From Lachnospiraceae bacterium (lineage in GTDB: Bacteria; Bacillota; Clostridia; Lachnospirales; Lachnospiraceae), in NCBI GenBank assembly GCA_029225065.1, contig JAQXVT010000045.1, forward strand, positions 1 through 64,000: a DNA stretch of 64,000 nt. Reading direction: 5' to 3'. The first letter of the stretch is position 1. Every line of letters starts with the position of its first letter. Position numbers and translations under genes: made by a program. Below, piece after piece: positions 25,736 through 34,078 of this stretch. The notes under the pieces are model-generated. The model was not told the origin of the DNA. It ran no database searches and saw nothing but the letters and a program-made list of their open reading frames with translations.

Positions 25736-25770
25736 AAAAGAATAAATAAAGAATAAATAAAGAATAAAAA
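25736..25770 (+). repeat. Short AT-rich tandem repeat
   Basis: Just after the HD gene, AAAGAATAAAT is repeated about three times in tandem. It separates this gene from the next and has no obvious function. Confidence 0.6.
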
Positions 25771-25838
25771 TGATCACTGCTGCCCATACTACTTCTATGC
25801 AAATGATATTGACGCAGTACAGGAAAGGAGTGGCAGCA

Positions 25839-26297
25839 ATGATTTTAAACGAAAAAGAACGGGCAGCGATCATGGATCTGCAGACACAGGAGAAAAGCTG
25901 TGTGGAGAAGTATGGAAAATATGCACAGCAGGCAAAGGATCCGGAGCTGAAAAGTCTGTTTGAGACACTGCAGGGAAAAGAGCAGAAACATTACGATTCA
26001 CTTGGACAGGTGCTTTCCGGCACAGTTCCGCAGTGTGACTGCAATGACGCAGACGGAAAAAATTATATGCCGAAGGCATCGTATGATGCAATGAGCTGGT
26101 CAGAGGAAAAACAGAATGATGCGTTTCTGGCAACAGACTGCATTGCGACAGAGAAGCTCGTATCGGGCGAGTATAATACGGACGTATTTGTATTTGGGGA
26201 CAGCGGTGTACGGAAACTGCTCGCTGATATCCAGGTGGAAGAGCAGAATCACGCGGAAATGTTGTACAAATACAAGACCGCAAACGGGATGGCGTAG
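25839..26297 (+). CDS. CotF-like ferritin-fold spore coat protein
   Basis: A 152-residue helical protein resembling the CotF/COG5577 coat-protein family, which has a ferritin-like four-helix fold. Glu and His residues recur at ferritin-like spacing (LQTQEKSC, GKEQKHYDSL, VEEQNHAEML). AGGAAAGGAGTGGCAGCA precedes ATG 25839, deciding the start over the earlier frame opening at 25770. It suggests a spore-forming lineage, though coat function is not shown. Confidence 0.75.
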   Translation: MILNEKERAAIMDLQTQEKSCVEKYGKYAQQAKDPELKSLFETLQGKEQKHYDSLGQVLSGTVPQCDCNDADGKNYMPKASYDAMSWSEEKQNDAFLATDCIATEKLVSGEYNTDVFVFGDSGVRKLLADIQVEEQNHAEMLYKYKTANGMA

Positions 26298-26322
26298 AAA
26301 AGAATAAGTAGTATTGTAAAAA

Positions 26323-26388
26323 TGTACGAAAAGTCGGGGCAGCTGCAAAGCGAGAGTAAATTCATTGTGCGGCTGCCCTGCTTGTACA
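26323..26388 (+). terminator. Candidate terminator after the coat-protein gene
   Basis: A long hairpin: outer TGTAC/GTACA and inner GGGCAGC (26337-26343) with GCTGCCC (26372-26378). A T-run (CTCTTTTT) follows after a few bases, so termination is plausible but not classical. Confidence 0.45.
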
Positions 26389-26461
26389 AGGCCTCTTTTT
26401 CTATTATTCGCAATAGTTTTCGATTATAGCCGCCAACGGATTTATTTTATAATAGTCGTAT

Positions 26462-26489
26462 TTGCATGTCTGTAAAAAAATGGTATAAT
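26462..26489 (+). promoter_or_regulatory. Promoter of the SseB-like gene
   Basis: TTGCAT at 26462-26467, a 16-bp spacer and TATAAT at 26484-26489 preceded by TGG, giving an extended -10. Confidence 0.75.
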
Positions 26490-26527
26490 AGACGAGTCGT
26501 GCCGCGAGGTGACTGCGTTCATGGAAT

Positions 26528-26566
26528 CTCATAAGGAGGAACCTTATGAGAATGGATGCCTTATGA
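26528..26566 (+). other. Leader hairpin holding a ribosome binding site, and a six-codon reading frame
   Basis: CTCATAAGG (26528-26536) pairs perfectly with CCTTATGAG (26542-26550) across the loop AGGAA. The AAGGAGG of this hairpin is correctly spaced from ATG 26546, which opens a frame of six codons (MRMDAL) ending at TGA 26564-26566, in phase with the following gene. It could be a leader peptide or the remains of an older start. Confidence 0.5.
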
Positions 26567-26582
26567 TCCTGCAAACAGCGGA

Positions 26583-26600
26583 GCGGATTGCGAATATCTG
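26583..26600 (+). repeat. Dispersed intergenic repeat, copy 2
   Basis: GCGGATTGCGAATATCTG, followed by TTTTGAC, matches the core and right flank of the element; it lies between the leader hairpin and the SseB-like coding region. Confidence 0.65.
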
Positions 26601-26656
26601 TTTTGACAAGAAATGAAATGAGGTATGAAGCGCGCAGGCGCGCTGAAAAAGAAAGC

Positions 26657-27094
26657 ATGAAAGAAAAATTGAAAATAAAGGAAGAGGGTCTTATCGGAAA
26701 CGAAAAGATCGAAAAGGCAATTGCAGCGCTGCAGCAGGAATCGACACAGGAGCTGCTGGCACATGCGCTGACGGTAGTGCGGCGGCGTATGAGGGAAAAT
26801 GGTCAGGTGATCGTGGCTGTAGAACCGCAGGCGGGCGATGGACCGCTTCAGATTCAGGCAATTCAGACGTCAGATGGAAAAAAATGGTGGATGGTATTTA
26901 CAAGCTTTGAGGAAGAGGTAAAAGGAAGCGGCAGCGTTATGTCAACGTTCCTGGCAGATATGGGACAGCTGTTTCATGAGGCAGGAAAGGCAGAGGGGAT
27001 AAACGGTGTGATTTTCAATCCATGGAACCGGACGCTGATGCTGGATCAGCAGCTGATCCGGATTATACTTGGAGAACATGCGGGGCCACAGTAG
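26657..27094 (+). CDS. SseB-like N-terminal domain protein
   Basis: The 145-residue protein resembles the SseB N-terminal domain (VVRRRMRENGQVIVAVEP, then KKWWMVFTSFEEEV and GVIFNPWNRTLMLDQQLIRII), a small alpha/beta fold of uncertain function common in Firmicutes. The frame is open from 26567; I place the start at ATG 26657, though no strong ribosome binding site precedes it and ATG 26618 is possible. A GC-rich dyad (AGCGCGC-AG-GCGCGCT) lies at 26629-26644, inside the longer reading. Confidence 0.75.
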   Translation: MKEKLKIKEEGLIGNEKIEKAIAALQQESTQELLAHALTVVRRRMRENGQVIVAVEPQAGDGPLQIQAIQTSDGKKWWMVFTSFEEEVKGSGSVMSTFLADMGQLFHEAGKAEGINGVIFNPWNRTLMLDQQLIRIILGEHAGPQ

Positions 27095-27197
27095 CAAGTC
27101 AGATGCGGCTGACAGAGAAAACGATCAGGCGAGAGATGATGGCAATAAAAAATAAGGTACTGCCATAGACAGGGAAAACAAAACAGGAGGCAAAGGG

Positions 27198-27467
27198 ATG
27201 TACTACGTACCAGACGGCACAAAACAGTGCGGATATTATGAGTGCAGAAAATGCGGCAACCGCTTTCTGTCATTGGAGATAAAGGAACGGGTTGCCTGCC
27301 CGGAGTGTGAGGCAGAGATTGATTACGAGATCGGTCCGGATGAATCTTTGGAGGATCTGCTTGAGACCGCAGATCTGAAGCAGAAAATTGAGGGCGAAGA
27401 GGAAGTGGAGAAAATGGATGCGCTTCTGAGTCTCGCTGTGACCGGAGGTGATTTTGAATGGATCTGA
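27198..27467 (+). CDS. Small zinc-ribbon protein
   Basis: An 89-residue protein with two CxxC pairs, C16/C19 (YECRKCGN) and C34/C37 (VACPECEA), forming a zinc ribbon at the N-terminus and an acidic C-terminal half. Function unknown. AAACAGGAGG lies in front of the ATG. It overlaps the methyltransferase gene by ten bases, so the two are expressed together. Confidence 0.8.
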   Translation: MYYVPDGTKQCGYYECRKCGNRFLSLEIKERVACPECEAEIDYEIGPDESLEDLLETADLKQKIEGEEEVEKMDALLSLAVTGGDFEWI

Positions 27468-28180
27468 CAGAGAGAAAAGGAATGGATACGAAGCAGTCCG
27501 AAACAGCGGAAAATGCCGTACATATAGAAAACACAGCGCAGACAGAGCGCACTCAGGCAGAAATCACACGATCAGGTAATCCGGGAAGGCCTCAGGGGGA
27601 AGACGGAAACGCGATGCTGCTGCGGATGAATGACAGCCATTATGCGGTGACCGGATGGGGACTGGAGCACTGGCAGATCAGAGGAGACGAGCAGATTCTT
27701 GATATCGGCTGTGGCGGTGGAGCGACGCTGAAACGGATGAGCGAGAAGGTGACAACCGGGCATCTGAACGGTGTGGATTATTCAGCCGTTTCGGTTGAGA
27801 CATCAAAAGAGGTCAACCATGAGGCAGTTGCAGCGGGCAAAATGGAAATTCTGGAAGGCTCCGTTGCGAACCTGCCGTTTTCGGCGGAGACCTTTGACAA
27901 AATCATTACAGTGGAGAGCTTTTATTTCTGGCCTGATCCTCAGGAGAATTTAAAAGAAGTGCTTCGCGTATTGAAAACAGGCGGAACGTTTCTTCTTGTG
28001 GCAGATGTTTACGGAAGAGAGGATCTGCCGCCGGAGGTTGTGGAAAATATTGAGCGGTTCCATCTGTTCAATCCGACGCTGGAGGAGTTCCGGGAGCTGT
28101 TTGAACGTGCAGGCTTTGCGGACATCCGCGTCCACGAAAAAGAAGGAACGACGTGGGTCTGCGTGGAAGGGCACAAATAG
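27458..28180 (+). CDS. Class I SAM-dependent methyltransferase
   Basis: A 240-residue enzyme with the SAM-binding motif LDIGCGGGAT (near 81), acidic residue in NGVDYSA and the PF/Y motif region ITVESFYFWPDPQ. It belongs to the broad methyltransferase-11 type; the acceptor is not evident. The first 45 residues are polar and probably flexible. It is coupled to the zinc-ribbon protein. Confidence 0.9.
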   Translation: MDLTERKGMDTKQSETAENAVHIENTAQTERTQAEITRSGNPGRPQGEDGNAMLLRMNDSHYAVTGWGLEHWQIRGDEQILDIGCGGGATLKRMSEKVTTGHLNGVDYSAVSVETSKEVNHEAVAAGKMEILEGSVANLPFSAETFDKIITVESFYFWPDPQENLKEVLRVLKTGGTFLLVADVYGREDLPPEVVENIERFHLFNPTLEEFRELFERAGFADIRVHEKEGTTWVCVEGHK

Positions 28181-28244
28181 CTGGAAGTAAGTGACAAAAT
28201 AGCGATTGCAGGAGCAATTGCCGTGTGTTAAGATGAACGAAGTA

Positions 28245-28263
28245 GCGGATTGCGAAGATCCGC
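28245..28263 (+). repeat. Dispersed intergenic repeat, copy 3
   Basis: GCGGATTGCGAAGATCCGC followed by TTTAC, one base away from the consensus core GCGGATTGCGAATATCCGC. Confidence 0.75.
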
Positions 28264-28334
28264 TTTACAGAAAATGATCTGCCGTCAAAGGCGAAATAAT
28301 ACGCACAGTGTGTGTTTAGAAAAGGAGAATGAAA

Positions 28335-28946
28335 ATGTTTATCACATGTCTTGATGTAGAGGGAGTTCTGGTACCGGAAATCTGGGTTGCGTTTGCGAAA
28401 GAAAGCGGAATCCCGGAGCTGACAAGAACAACGCAGGAAGAGCCGGATTACGACAAACTGATGAAATGGAGACTTGAGATTTTAAAGGAGCATGGTCTTG
28501 GACTGAAAGAAATTCAGGAGACGATTTCCAGAATCGAACCGCTTCCGGGCGCAAAGGAATTTCTGGATGAGCTGCGCAGCTTCTCACAGGTAATTCTGCT
28601 CAGTGATACGTTTATAGAGTTTGCAATGCCGCTGATGGAAAAGCTCGGCAGACCGACGCTGTTCTGCAATTCTCTTGAGGTAGCAGAGAATGGAGCAATC
28701 ACCGGTTATAAAATGCGAGTGGTTCCGTCTAAGCTGACAACGGTAAAAGCGCTGCAGACAATCGGATTTGAGACGATTGCGAGCGGAGATTCTTACAATG
28801 ATATCGGTATGATTCAGGCGAGCAAAGCGGGATTTTTATTCCGCAGCAACGAGAAGATTAAGTCGGAGTATCCGGAGATTCCTGCATATGAGACATATGA
28901 GGAATTGCTCGGCGCAATTCGCAGCGCAATGGGAATTGTAAAATAA
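28335..28946 (+). CDS. thrH: ThrH-type phosphoserine phosphatase / homoserine phosphotransferase
   Basis: The 203-residue HAD enzyme matches ThrH along its length (LDVEGVLVPEIWVAFA at the start, LSDTFIEF, ASGDSYNDIGM). ThrH has phosphoserine phosphatase activity and can transfer phosphate to homoserine. The motif reads DxEG rather than DxDG, as in known ThrH. ATG 28335 lies seven bases after AAGGAG; ATG 28329 is too close to it. A homocysteine methyltransferase gene follows, which hints at homoserine-methionine metabolism. Confidence 0.92.
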   Translation: MFITCLDVEGVLVPEIWVAFAKESGIPELTRTTQEEPDYDKLMKWRLEILKEHGLGLKEIQETISRIEPLPGAKEFLDELRSFSQVILLSDTFIEFAMPLMEKLGRPTLFCNSLEVAENGAITGYKMRVVPSKLTTVKALQTIGFETIASGDSYNDIGMIQASKAGFLFRSNEKIKSEYPEIPAYETYEELLGAIRSAMGIVK

Positions 28947-29093
28947 CAAATCGGATTGCGGCGATAAAAGGTGGCGGATGTTCTGCGGAATTGTACCAAT
29001 ACAAGGCAGTTGATTTATACAAAAGAAAGAAAATGAAATGATTACAGCACAGCGATTGCGGCGCGCGCGTATCAGAAAGACGAGGAAAAGGAT

Positions 29094-29969
29094 ATGACAA
29101 AAAAAGAATTTCAGGAACTTACAGCATCAAACATCGTTTTGCTGGACGGAGCAACCGGTTCTAATTTTCGGAAAGCGGGAATGCCGGTCGGTGTGAGCAC
29201 AGAACTGTGGGCACTGGAGCACCCGGACATAGTGAGGACGCTTCAGAACGGATACATTGAGGCAGGAAGCCAGATCATTTATGCACCAACGTTTTCTGCA
29301 AACCGGCTCGGACTGGAAATGCACGGACTGACCGATCGTCTTGAGGAGATCAATACGAACATTGTAAAACTTTCAAAGGAGATCGCAGGAGGCAGAGCAT
29401 ACGTGGCCGGTGATATGACGACGACTGGAAGAATGCTGGAGCCGGCGGGGGATATTTCCTACGAAGAGCTGCTGGATGTTTACAAAGAGCAGGCAACCGT
29501 TCTGGCAAATGCGGGCGCAGACCTGATTATTGCAGAGACGATGCTGAGCGTGGACGAGACGACGGTGCTGCTGGATGCGGTGCAGGCGGTCTGTGATCTG
29601 CCGGTGATGTGTTCCCTGACCTTTGAGGCGGACGGCAGGGCGCTTTACGGCGGAGATGCCGTGGAGGCAATGGAGACGCTGCAGGCGATGGGAGCATCCG
29701 CAGTCGGCCTGAACTGTTCAGTTGGACCGAATCAGCTGGAGGCAGTGGTGCTCTCGATGAAAGCAGTAGCCGAAATTCCGGTGCTTGCAAAGCCGAACGC
29801 CGGAATGCCGGTGATGGATAAGATGGGCTTTGCCCATTACGATATGACGCCGGAGCAGTTTGCGGCGTCAATGAAAAAGCTGGTCTATGCGGGAGCCAGT
29901 GTGATCGGCGGCTGCTGCGGCACGACGCCGGAGTATATTCGGGCACTCGCGGAAGCAGTCGGACGATAA
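29094..29969 (+). CDS. Homocysteine S-methyltransferase family protein
   Basis: A 291-residue TIM-barrel enzyme with the zinc-ligand cysteines in GLNCSVG (near 205) and IGGCCGTTP (near 273). It transfers a methyl group to homocysteine, from S-methylmethionine, betaine or methyl-cobalamin/folate donors. Length corresponds to the N-terminal homocysteine domain of MetH alone, so methyl supply must come from another protein. AGGAAAAGGAT precedes the ATG. Confidence 0.9.
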   Translation: MTKKEFQELTASNIVLLDGATGSNFRKAGMPVGVSTELWALEHPDIVRTLQNGYIEAGSQIIYAPTFSANRLGLEMHGLTDRLEEINTNIVKLSKEIAGGRAYVAGDMTTTGRMLEPAGDISYEELLDVYKEQATVLANAGADLIIAETMLSVDETTVLLDAVQAVCDLPVMCSLTFEADGRALYGGDAVEAMETLQAMGASAVGLNCSVGPNQLEAVVLSMKAVAEIPVLAKPNAGMPVMDKMGFAHYDMTPEQFAASMKKLVYAGASVIGGCCGTTPEYIRALAEAVGR

Positions 29970-30010
29970 CAGGCAGAGTACATAAAAATTTAACCGGGTC
30001 AGGCTGGAGC

Positions 30011-30036
30011 GAAGTGGATTGCGAATATCTACTTTG
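30011..30036 (+). repeat. Dispersed intergenic repeat, copy 4
   Basis: GAAGTGGATTGCGAATATCT then ACTTTG. The left module is also present just upstream (AACCGGGTCAGG at about 29992). Confidence 0.7.
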
Positions 30037-30050
30037 GTATAACCTAAAAG

Positions 30051-30093
30051 AACGCAGATGGAAAAGTAGTACTTTATTCCATCTGCGTTTTTT
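30051..30093 (+). terminator. Strong terminator before the pst promoter
   Basis: AACGCAGATGGAA (30051-30063) pairs with TTCCATCTGCGTT (30077-30089), with an inner AAGTAGTACTT helix, then a T-run. The 110 bases from here to the Pho boxes show no gene. Confidence 0.93.
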
Positions 30094-30201
30094 GTGTACA
30101 AGACAGCCGGCAGAAAAAGTATATCTGTTGGCATTTCGAAAAAGTTCTCTGTTTTTTGCACCCGGACGTGTTTGAAAAATTGGATGCTTCCTTACTTTGA
30201 A

Positions 30202-30256
30202 TTTACCGTCATTTTACATATCCCACGTTTTACATTTTACATCGCTCCCTTACAAT
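30202..30256 (+). promoter_or_regulatory. Pho boxes and promoter of pstSCAB-phoU
   Basis: TTTACC (30202), TTTACA (30213) and TTTACA (30229 and 30236) form direct repeats with an 11-bp register in the first pair, and TACAAT at 30251-30256 is the -10. The last repeat starts 15 bp before the -10, exactly as in front of the Na/Pi cotransporter gene. This fits activation by a PhoP-type regulator in place of a -35 box. Confidence 0.8.
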
Positions 30257-30360
30257 ACTGCTCGTAACATGAACACGGAACAAAAAAGAAAAACACCGGC
30301 AGACGGGCCGGGTGCGGCGCAAAAAAATCAGAGAGCGCCCCACAGAAAAGGAGAATATTT

Positions 30361-31215
30361 ATGAGAAAATCAGCAGCAGCAGTGATGGCAGTACTTATGG
30401 CAGCAAGCGCAGGAATGACAGCGATGGCAGCAGCATCCGGAGATATCACCGTAGTTTCCAGAGAGGACGGTTCCGGTACAAGAGGTGCATTCATTGAGCT
30501 GATGGGCGTAGAGGAAAAAGACGCAGATGGAAATAAAGTGGACAATACGACAGAGGCAGCAAAAATCACAAACAGCACAGCGGTTATGCTCAGCACAGTA
30601 GCAGAGGATGTCAATGCGATCGGTTATATTTCTCTTGGATCATTAAATGACACGGTAACTGCAGTAAAAATCGATGGAGCAGAAGCAACTGCAGAGGCAA
30701 TTGAAGATGGAAGCTATAAAGTAGTTCGTCCGTTTAATATCGTAACAACTGCAGAAGTAAGCGATGCGGCAGCAGATTTCATTTCTTACATCATGAGCAC
30801 AGAGGGACAGGCAGTTGTTGCAGACAACGGATACATTCCGGTAAAGGATGTGGAGGCGTATGCAGCAACCGACGCAGAGGGTAAGGTAGTCGTTGCAGGT
30901 TCTTCCTCAGTCACACCGGTTATGGAGAAGCTGGCAGAGTCTTATCAGGCAGTCAACGATAAAGTAACCATTGAGGTACAGCAGAGCGACTCTACTACCG
31001 GTATTCAGTCTGCAATCGATGGTCTGTGCGACATTGGAATGGCATCCCGTGAGCTGAAGGACAGCGAACTGGAAGCAGGCCTGACCGCAACGGTAATTGC
31101 TCAGGATGGTATCGCAATTATTGTAAATAATGATGCCGGAGTTGCAGAGCTTACCAGCGAGCAGGTAAAAGATATCTACACAGGCAATATCACAACCTGG
31201 GAAGAGCTTCAGTAA
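30361..31215 (+). CDS. pstS: Phosphate-binding protein PstS, circularly permuted, no lipobox
   Basis: The 284-residue protein has a signal peptide (about 1-25, cleavage near AMA-AASGD) but no Cys after it, so it cannot be lipid-anchored in the usual way. The order of its phosphate-binding loops is inverted: SREDGSGTRGAF at 35-45 comes first, and GSSSVTPVMEKL (near 180), QQSDSTTG and GMASREL come second. In E. coli PstS the GSS/T loop is N-terminal. The break lies at the ITTWEEL/ITVVSRED junction. All binding loops are present. It is first in the pst operon under Pho boxes. Confidence 0.92.
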   Translation: MRKSAAAVMAVLMAASAGMTAMAAASGDITVVSREDGSGTRGAFIELMGVEEKDADGNKVDNTTEAAKITNSTAVMLSTVAEDVNAIGYISLGSLNDTVTAVKIDGAEATAEAIEDGSYKVVRPFNIVTTAEVSDAAADFISYIMSTEGQAVVADNGYIPVKDVEAYAATDAEGKVVVAGSSSVTPVMEKLAESYQAVNDKVTIEVQQSDSTTGIQSAIDGLCDIGMASRELKDSELEAGLTATVIAQDGIAIIVNNDAGVAELTSEQVKDIYTGNITTWEELQ

Positions 31216-31259
31216 CAGATATATCATCAGGAAATCTCATTCAGATCAAAAAAGAAAGC

Positions 31260-31298
31260 TGCTCTGTGTCTCTGTATCAGAAGGCACAGAGCATTTTT
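31260..31298 (+). terminator. Intercistronic attenuator between pstS and pstC
   Basis: TGCTCTGTG pairs with CACAGAGCA followed by TTTTT. Partial termination here would give more PstS than membrane components, as is usual for pst operons. Confidence 0.82.
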
Positions 31299-31335
31299 CG
31301 AAAAATCTGCTTTACGAAAAGGAGCCATTTAATAT

Positions 31336-32193
31336 ATGAAAGGAAAGATATCCGAGCTACTGATGCACGTAGTATTTTTTATTGCAGCATGTACCTCCGT
31401 ACTTGCCGTTGCGCTGATCTGCATTTTTTTGTTTGCAAATGGAGTCCCGGCGATTGTAAAGATTGGTATTCCGGATTTTCTGCTTGGCCAGAAATGGAAA
31501 CCTTCCAATAATCTGTATGGTATTCTTCCATTTATACTGGGCAGTATCTATGTGACTGCAGGTTCGATTGCAATAGGCGTACCACTGGCACTTCTGCTTT
31601 CTGTTTTTCTGGCGTTTTACTGCCCGAAGCGTTTGTATCCGATATTAAAAACAATGGTAAACCTGATGGCAGGCATCCCGTCTGTTGTCTATGGCTTTTT
31701 CGGCCTTGTGATGGTCGTTCCGCTGATGCGGGAACTTACCGGAAAAGATGGCAGTACAATGCTGACTGCTTCGATCCTGCTCGGCATTATGATACTGCCG
31801 ACGGTAACCGGTGTCACGGAATCCGCGCTGCGCAGTGTACCGAATAGTTACTACGAAGGTGCGCTTGCACTTGGAGCGACACATGAGAGAAGTGTATTTG
31901 CCACCGTATTTCCGGCTGCAAAGTCCGGAATCATGGCAGGAATCGTACTTGGAATCGGACGTTCGATCGGAGAGACGATGGCAGTCATTATGGTAGCAGG
32001 AAATCAGACCTGGATGCCGCAGGGACTGTTAAAAGGAGTACGTACTATGACGACGAACATCGTTATGGAGATGGGATATGCGGCGGATCTGCACAGGGAG
32101 GCGCTGATCGCGACCGGCGTAGTGCTGTTTGTATTTATTCTGCTCATCAATCTTTGTGTGTCAGCTCTGAAGCACAGAGCTATGAGCGAATAG
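31336..32193 (+). CDS. pstC: Phosphate ABC transporter permease PstC
   Basis: A 285-residue inner-membrane permease with six predicted helices. It forms the channel with PstA. The conserved cytoplasmic coupling loop is visible (SYYEGALALGATHERSVF, near 175-190), as is GRSIGETMAV behind it. The start ATG 31336 follows AAAGGAGCC. The next gene follows 13 bases after the stop. Confidence 0.95.
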   Translation: MKGKISELLMHVVFFIAACTSVLAVALICIFLFANGVPAIVKIGIPDFLLGQKWKPSNNLYGILPFILGSIYVTAGSIAIGVPLALLLSVFLAFYCPKRLYPILKTMVNLMAGIPSVVYGFFGLVMVVPLMRELTGKDGSTMLTASILLGIMILPTVTGVTESALRSVPNSYYEGALALGATHERSVFATVFPAAKSGIMAGIVLGIGRSIGETMAVIMVAGNQTWMPQGLLKGVRTMTTNIVMEMGYAADLHREALIATGVVLFVFILLINLCVSALKHRAMSE

Positions 32194-32206
32194 GAAGGAG
32201 CACGGA

Positions 32207-33091
32207 ATGATGGAAAAAAAGAAAAAAAATACAGACAGCGGAATCGAGAGATGGCTGCAGAAATGCAGAAATCATCCTTTTTCGGCAGTGGTTGAGGCGC
32301 TGGTATGGCTTTCCGGATTTGTGACGCTTGCAATTATGGTTTATCTTGTCGCATTCATCGTGATTCGTGGACTGCCTCATCTGACCCCGTCGCTGTTTTC
32401 ACTCACGTATAATTCAGATAATGTTTCGCTGATGCCGGCGCTTGTGAATACGCTTATCGTAACGGCGCTGTCCCTGGTAATCGCGATTCCGTTTGGCGTA
32501 TTTGCCGCGATCTACCTGGTAGAATATGCCAAAAAAGGAAGCCGTCTGGTGAATCTGATCCGTATTACGGCAGAGACCCTTTCTGGTATTCCTTCGATTA
32601 TTTACGGCTTGTTCGGTCTTCTGTTTTTCAGTACAGCACTGCACTGGGGACTGAGCCTGCTGTCCGGCTGTCTGACACTTGTAATTATGATTCTGCCGTT
32701 GATTATCCGAACCTCAGAGGAGGCGCTTCTTTCAGTTCCGGATTCCTACCGTGAGGCTTCTTTTGGTCTTGGTGCCGGAAAACTGCGCACGATCTTTCGG
32801 ATTGTACTTCCGTCCGCAGTACCGGGAATTCTTTCAGGTGTGGTGCTGGCTACCGGACGTATTGTCGGAGAGACAGCAGCGCTCCTTTATACGGCAGGTA
32901 CCGTTGCGAAGATCCCGGATCTGATGGGCTCGGGGCGAACACTGGCGGTGCATATGTATGTTCTTTCAAGCGAAGGACTTCATATGGATGAATCGTATGC
33001 GACAGCAGTTGTGCTTCTCGCATTGGTACTGGTACTGAACGGACTTTCCGGATTGCTTGCAAAAGGGCTGACTGGAAAGGAAAACAGATAA
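32207..33091 (+). CDS. pstA: Phosphate ABC transporter permease PstA
   Basis: A 294-residue permease, partner of PstC, with six helices and the coupling loop SYREASFGLGAGKLRTIF (near 180) followed by GRIVGETAALLYTAG. About 30 polar residues precede the first helix. GGAAGGAGCACGGA lies in front of the ATG. Confidence 0.95.
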   Translation: MMEKKKKNTDSGIERWLQKCRNHPFSAVVEALVWLSGFVTLAIMVYLVAFIVIRGLPHLTPSLFSLTYNSDNVSLMPALVNTLIVTALSLVIAIPFGVFAAIYLVEYAKKGSRLVNLIRITAETLSGIPSIIYGLFGLLFFSTALHWGLSLLSGCLTLVIMILPLIIRTSEEALLSVPDSYREASFGLGAGKLRTIFRIVLPSAVPGILSGVVLATGRIVGETAALLYTAGTVAKIPDLMGSGRTLAVHMYVLSSEGLHMDESYATAVVLLALVLVLNGLSGLLAKGLTGKENR

Positions 33092-33124
33092 AGAGCAGAA
33101 GAAAGCAGATAAAAGAGGTAAAAA

Positions 33125-33874
33125 ATGGGAAAGATTGAGATTAAAAATACAGATTTGTACTATGGTGATTTTCACGCACTGAAGAATATCAATCTGGATA
33201 TTCCGGCAAATCAGATCACTGCATTTATCGGACCGAGCGGCTGTGGAAAATCTACCTTATTAAAATCATTAAACCGGATGAATGATCTGGTGGAAGGCTG
33301 CCGTATCACAGGTGAGCTTCTTCTGGATGGAGAGGACATTTACGGTCCGATGGATATCAACCTGCTTCGGAAGCGTGTCGGCATGGTATTTCAGAAGCCA
33401 AATCCGTTTCCGATGAGCATTTATGACAACATTGCTTATGGACCGCGTACTCATGGTATTCGTTCCAGGGCAAAGTTGGATGAGATCGTGGAGAAAGCGC
33501 TGCGGGATGCCGCGATCTGGGACGAGGTAAAAGACCGTCTGAAAAAGAGTGCGCTTGGCATGTCGGGCGGACAGCAGCAGAGACTGTGTATCGCACGTGC
33601 ATTGGCAGTAGAGCCGGAGGTGCTTCTGATGGATGAGCCGACTTCTGCACTTGATCCGATCTCCACGTCCAGAATCGAAGATCTGGCAGTGGAACTGAAA
33701 AAGAAATACACGATTGTGATGGTCACGCACAATATGCAGCAGGCGGCACGTATTTCCGACAAGACGGCTTTCTTTCTGCTCGGAGAGGTGATAGAATACG
33801 GCGATACCCTGACTTTGTTCTCCATGCCGAAGAATAAAAAGACAGAAGAATACATCACCGGAAGATTTGGCTGA
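33125..33874 (+). CDS. pstB: Phosphate ABC transporter ATP-binding protein PstB
   Basis: A 249-residue ATPase with Walker [10 protein letters not shown] (36-44), signature [14 protein letters not shown], Walker [14 protein letters not shown] and His in [10 protein letters not shown]. The length and the [14 protein letters not shown] stretch are diagnostic for PstB. It energises PstCA. Confidence 0.97.
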   Translation: MGKIEIKNTDLYYGDFHALKNINLDIPANQITAFIGPSGCGKSTLLKSLNRMNDLVEGCRITGELLLDGEDIYGPMDINLLRKRVGMVFQKPNPFPMSIYDNIAYGPRTHGIRSRAKLDEIVEKALRDAAIWDEVKDRLKKSALGMSGGQQQRLCIARALAVEPEVLLMDEPTSALDPISTSRIEDLAVELKKKYTIVMVTHNMQQAARISDKTAFFLLGEVIEYGDTLTLFSMPKNKKTEEYITGRFG

Positions 33875-33985
33875 TGGTATTGGAAGAGGGACCAGACGTC
33901 TCTGATAAACGAAGAAGCGGCCGTTCGTTTATGAGACCGGAACCAAATAGCGCCTTGAGAAAGCGCGTACCGAGGCAGAGGCAAA

Positions 33986-34030
33986 GCGGATATTCGCAAT
34001 CCGCTTCGCTATTTGCTCGACTCGGTTAAA
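33986..34030 (+). repeat. Dispersed intergenic repeat, copy 5
   Basis: GCGGATATTCGCAATCCGC (reverse-complement of the core) then TTCGCTATTTGCTCGACTCG and GGTTAAA. It lies between pstB and phoU inside the operon, so its hairpin (AAGCGGAT / ATCCGCTT) would be transcribed. Confidence 0.8.
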
Positions 34031-34078
34031 TGATGATAGCTGGCTTTGAGAAATGAGAAACGTGGGAGGAATAGAAGA

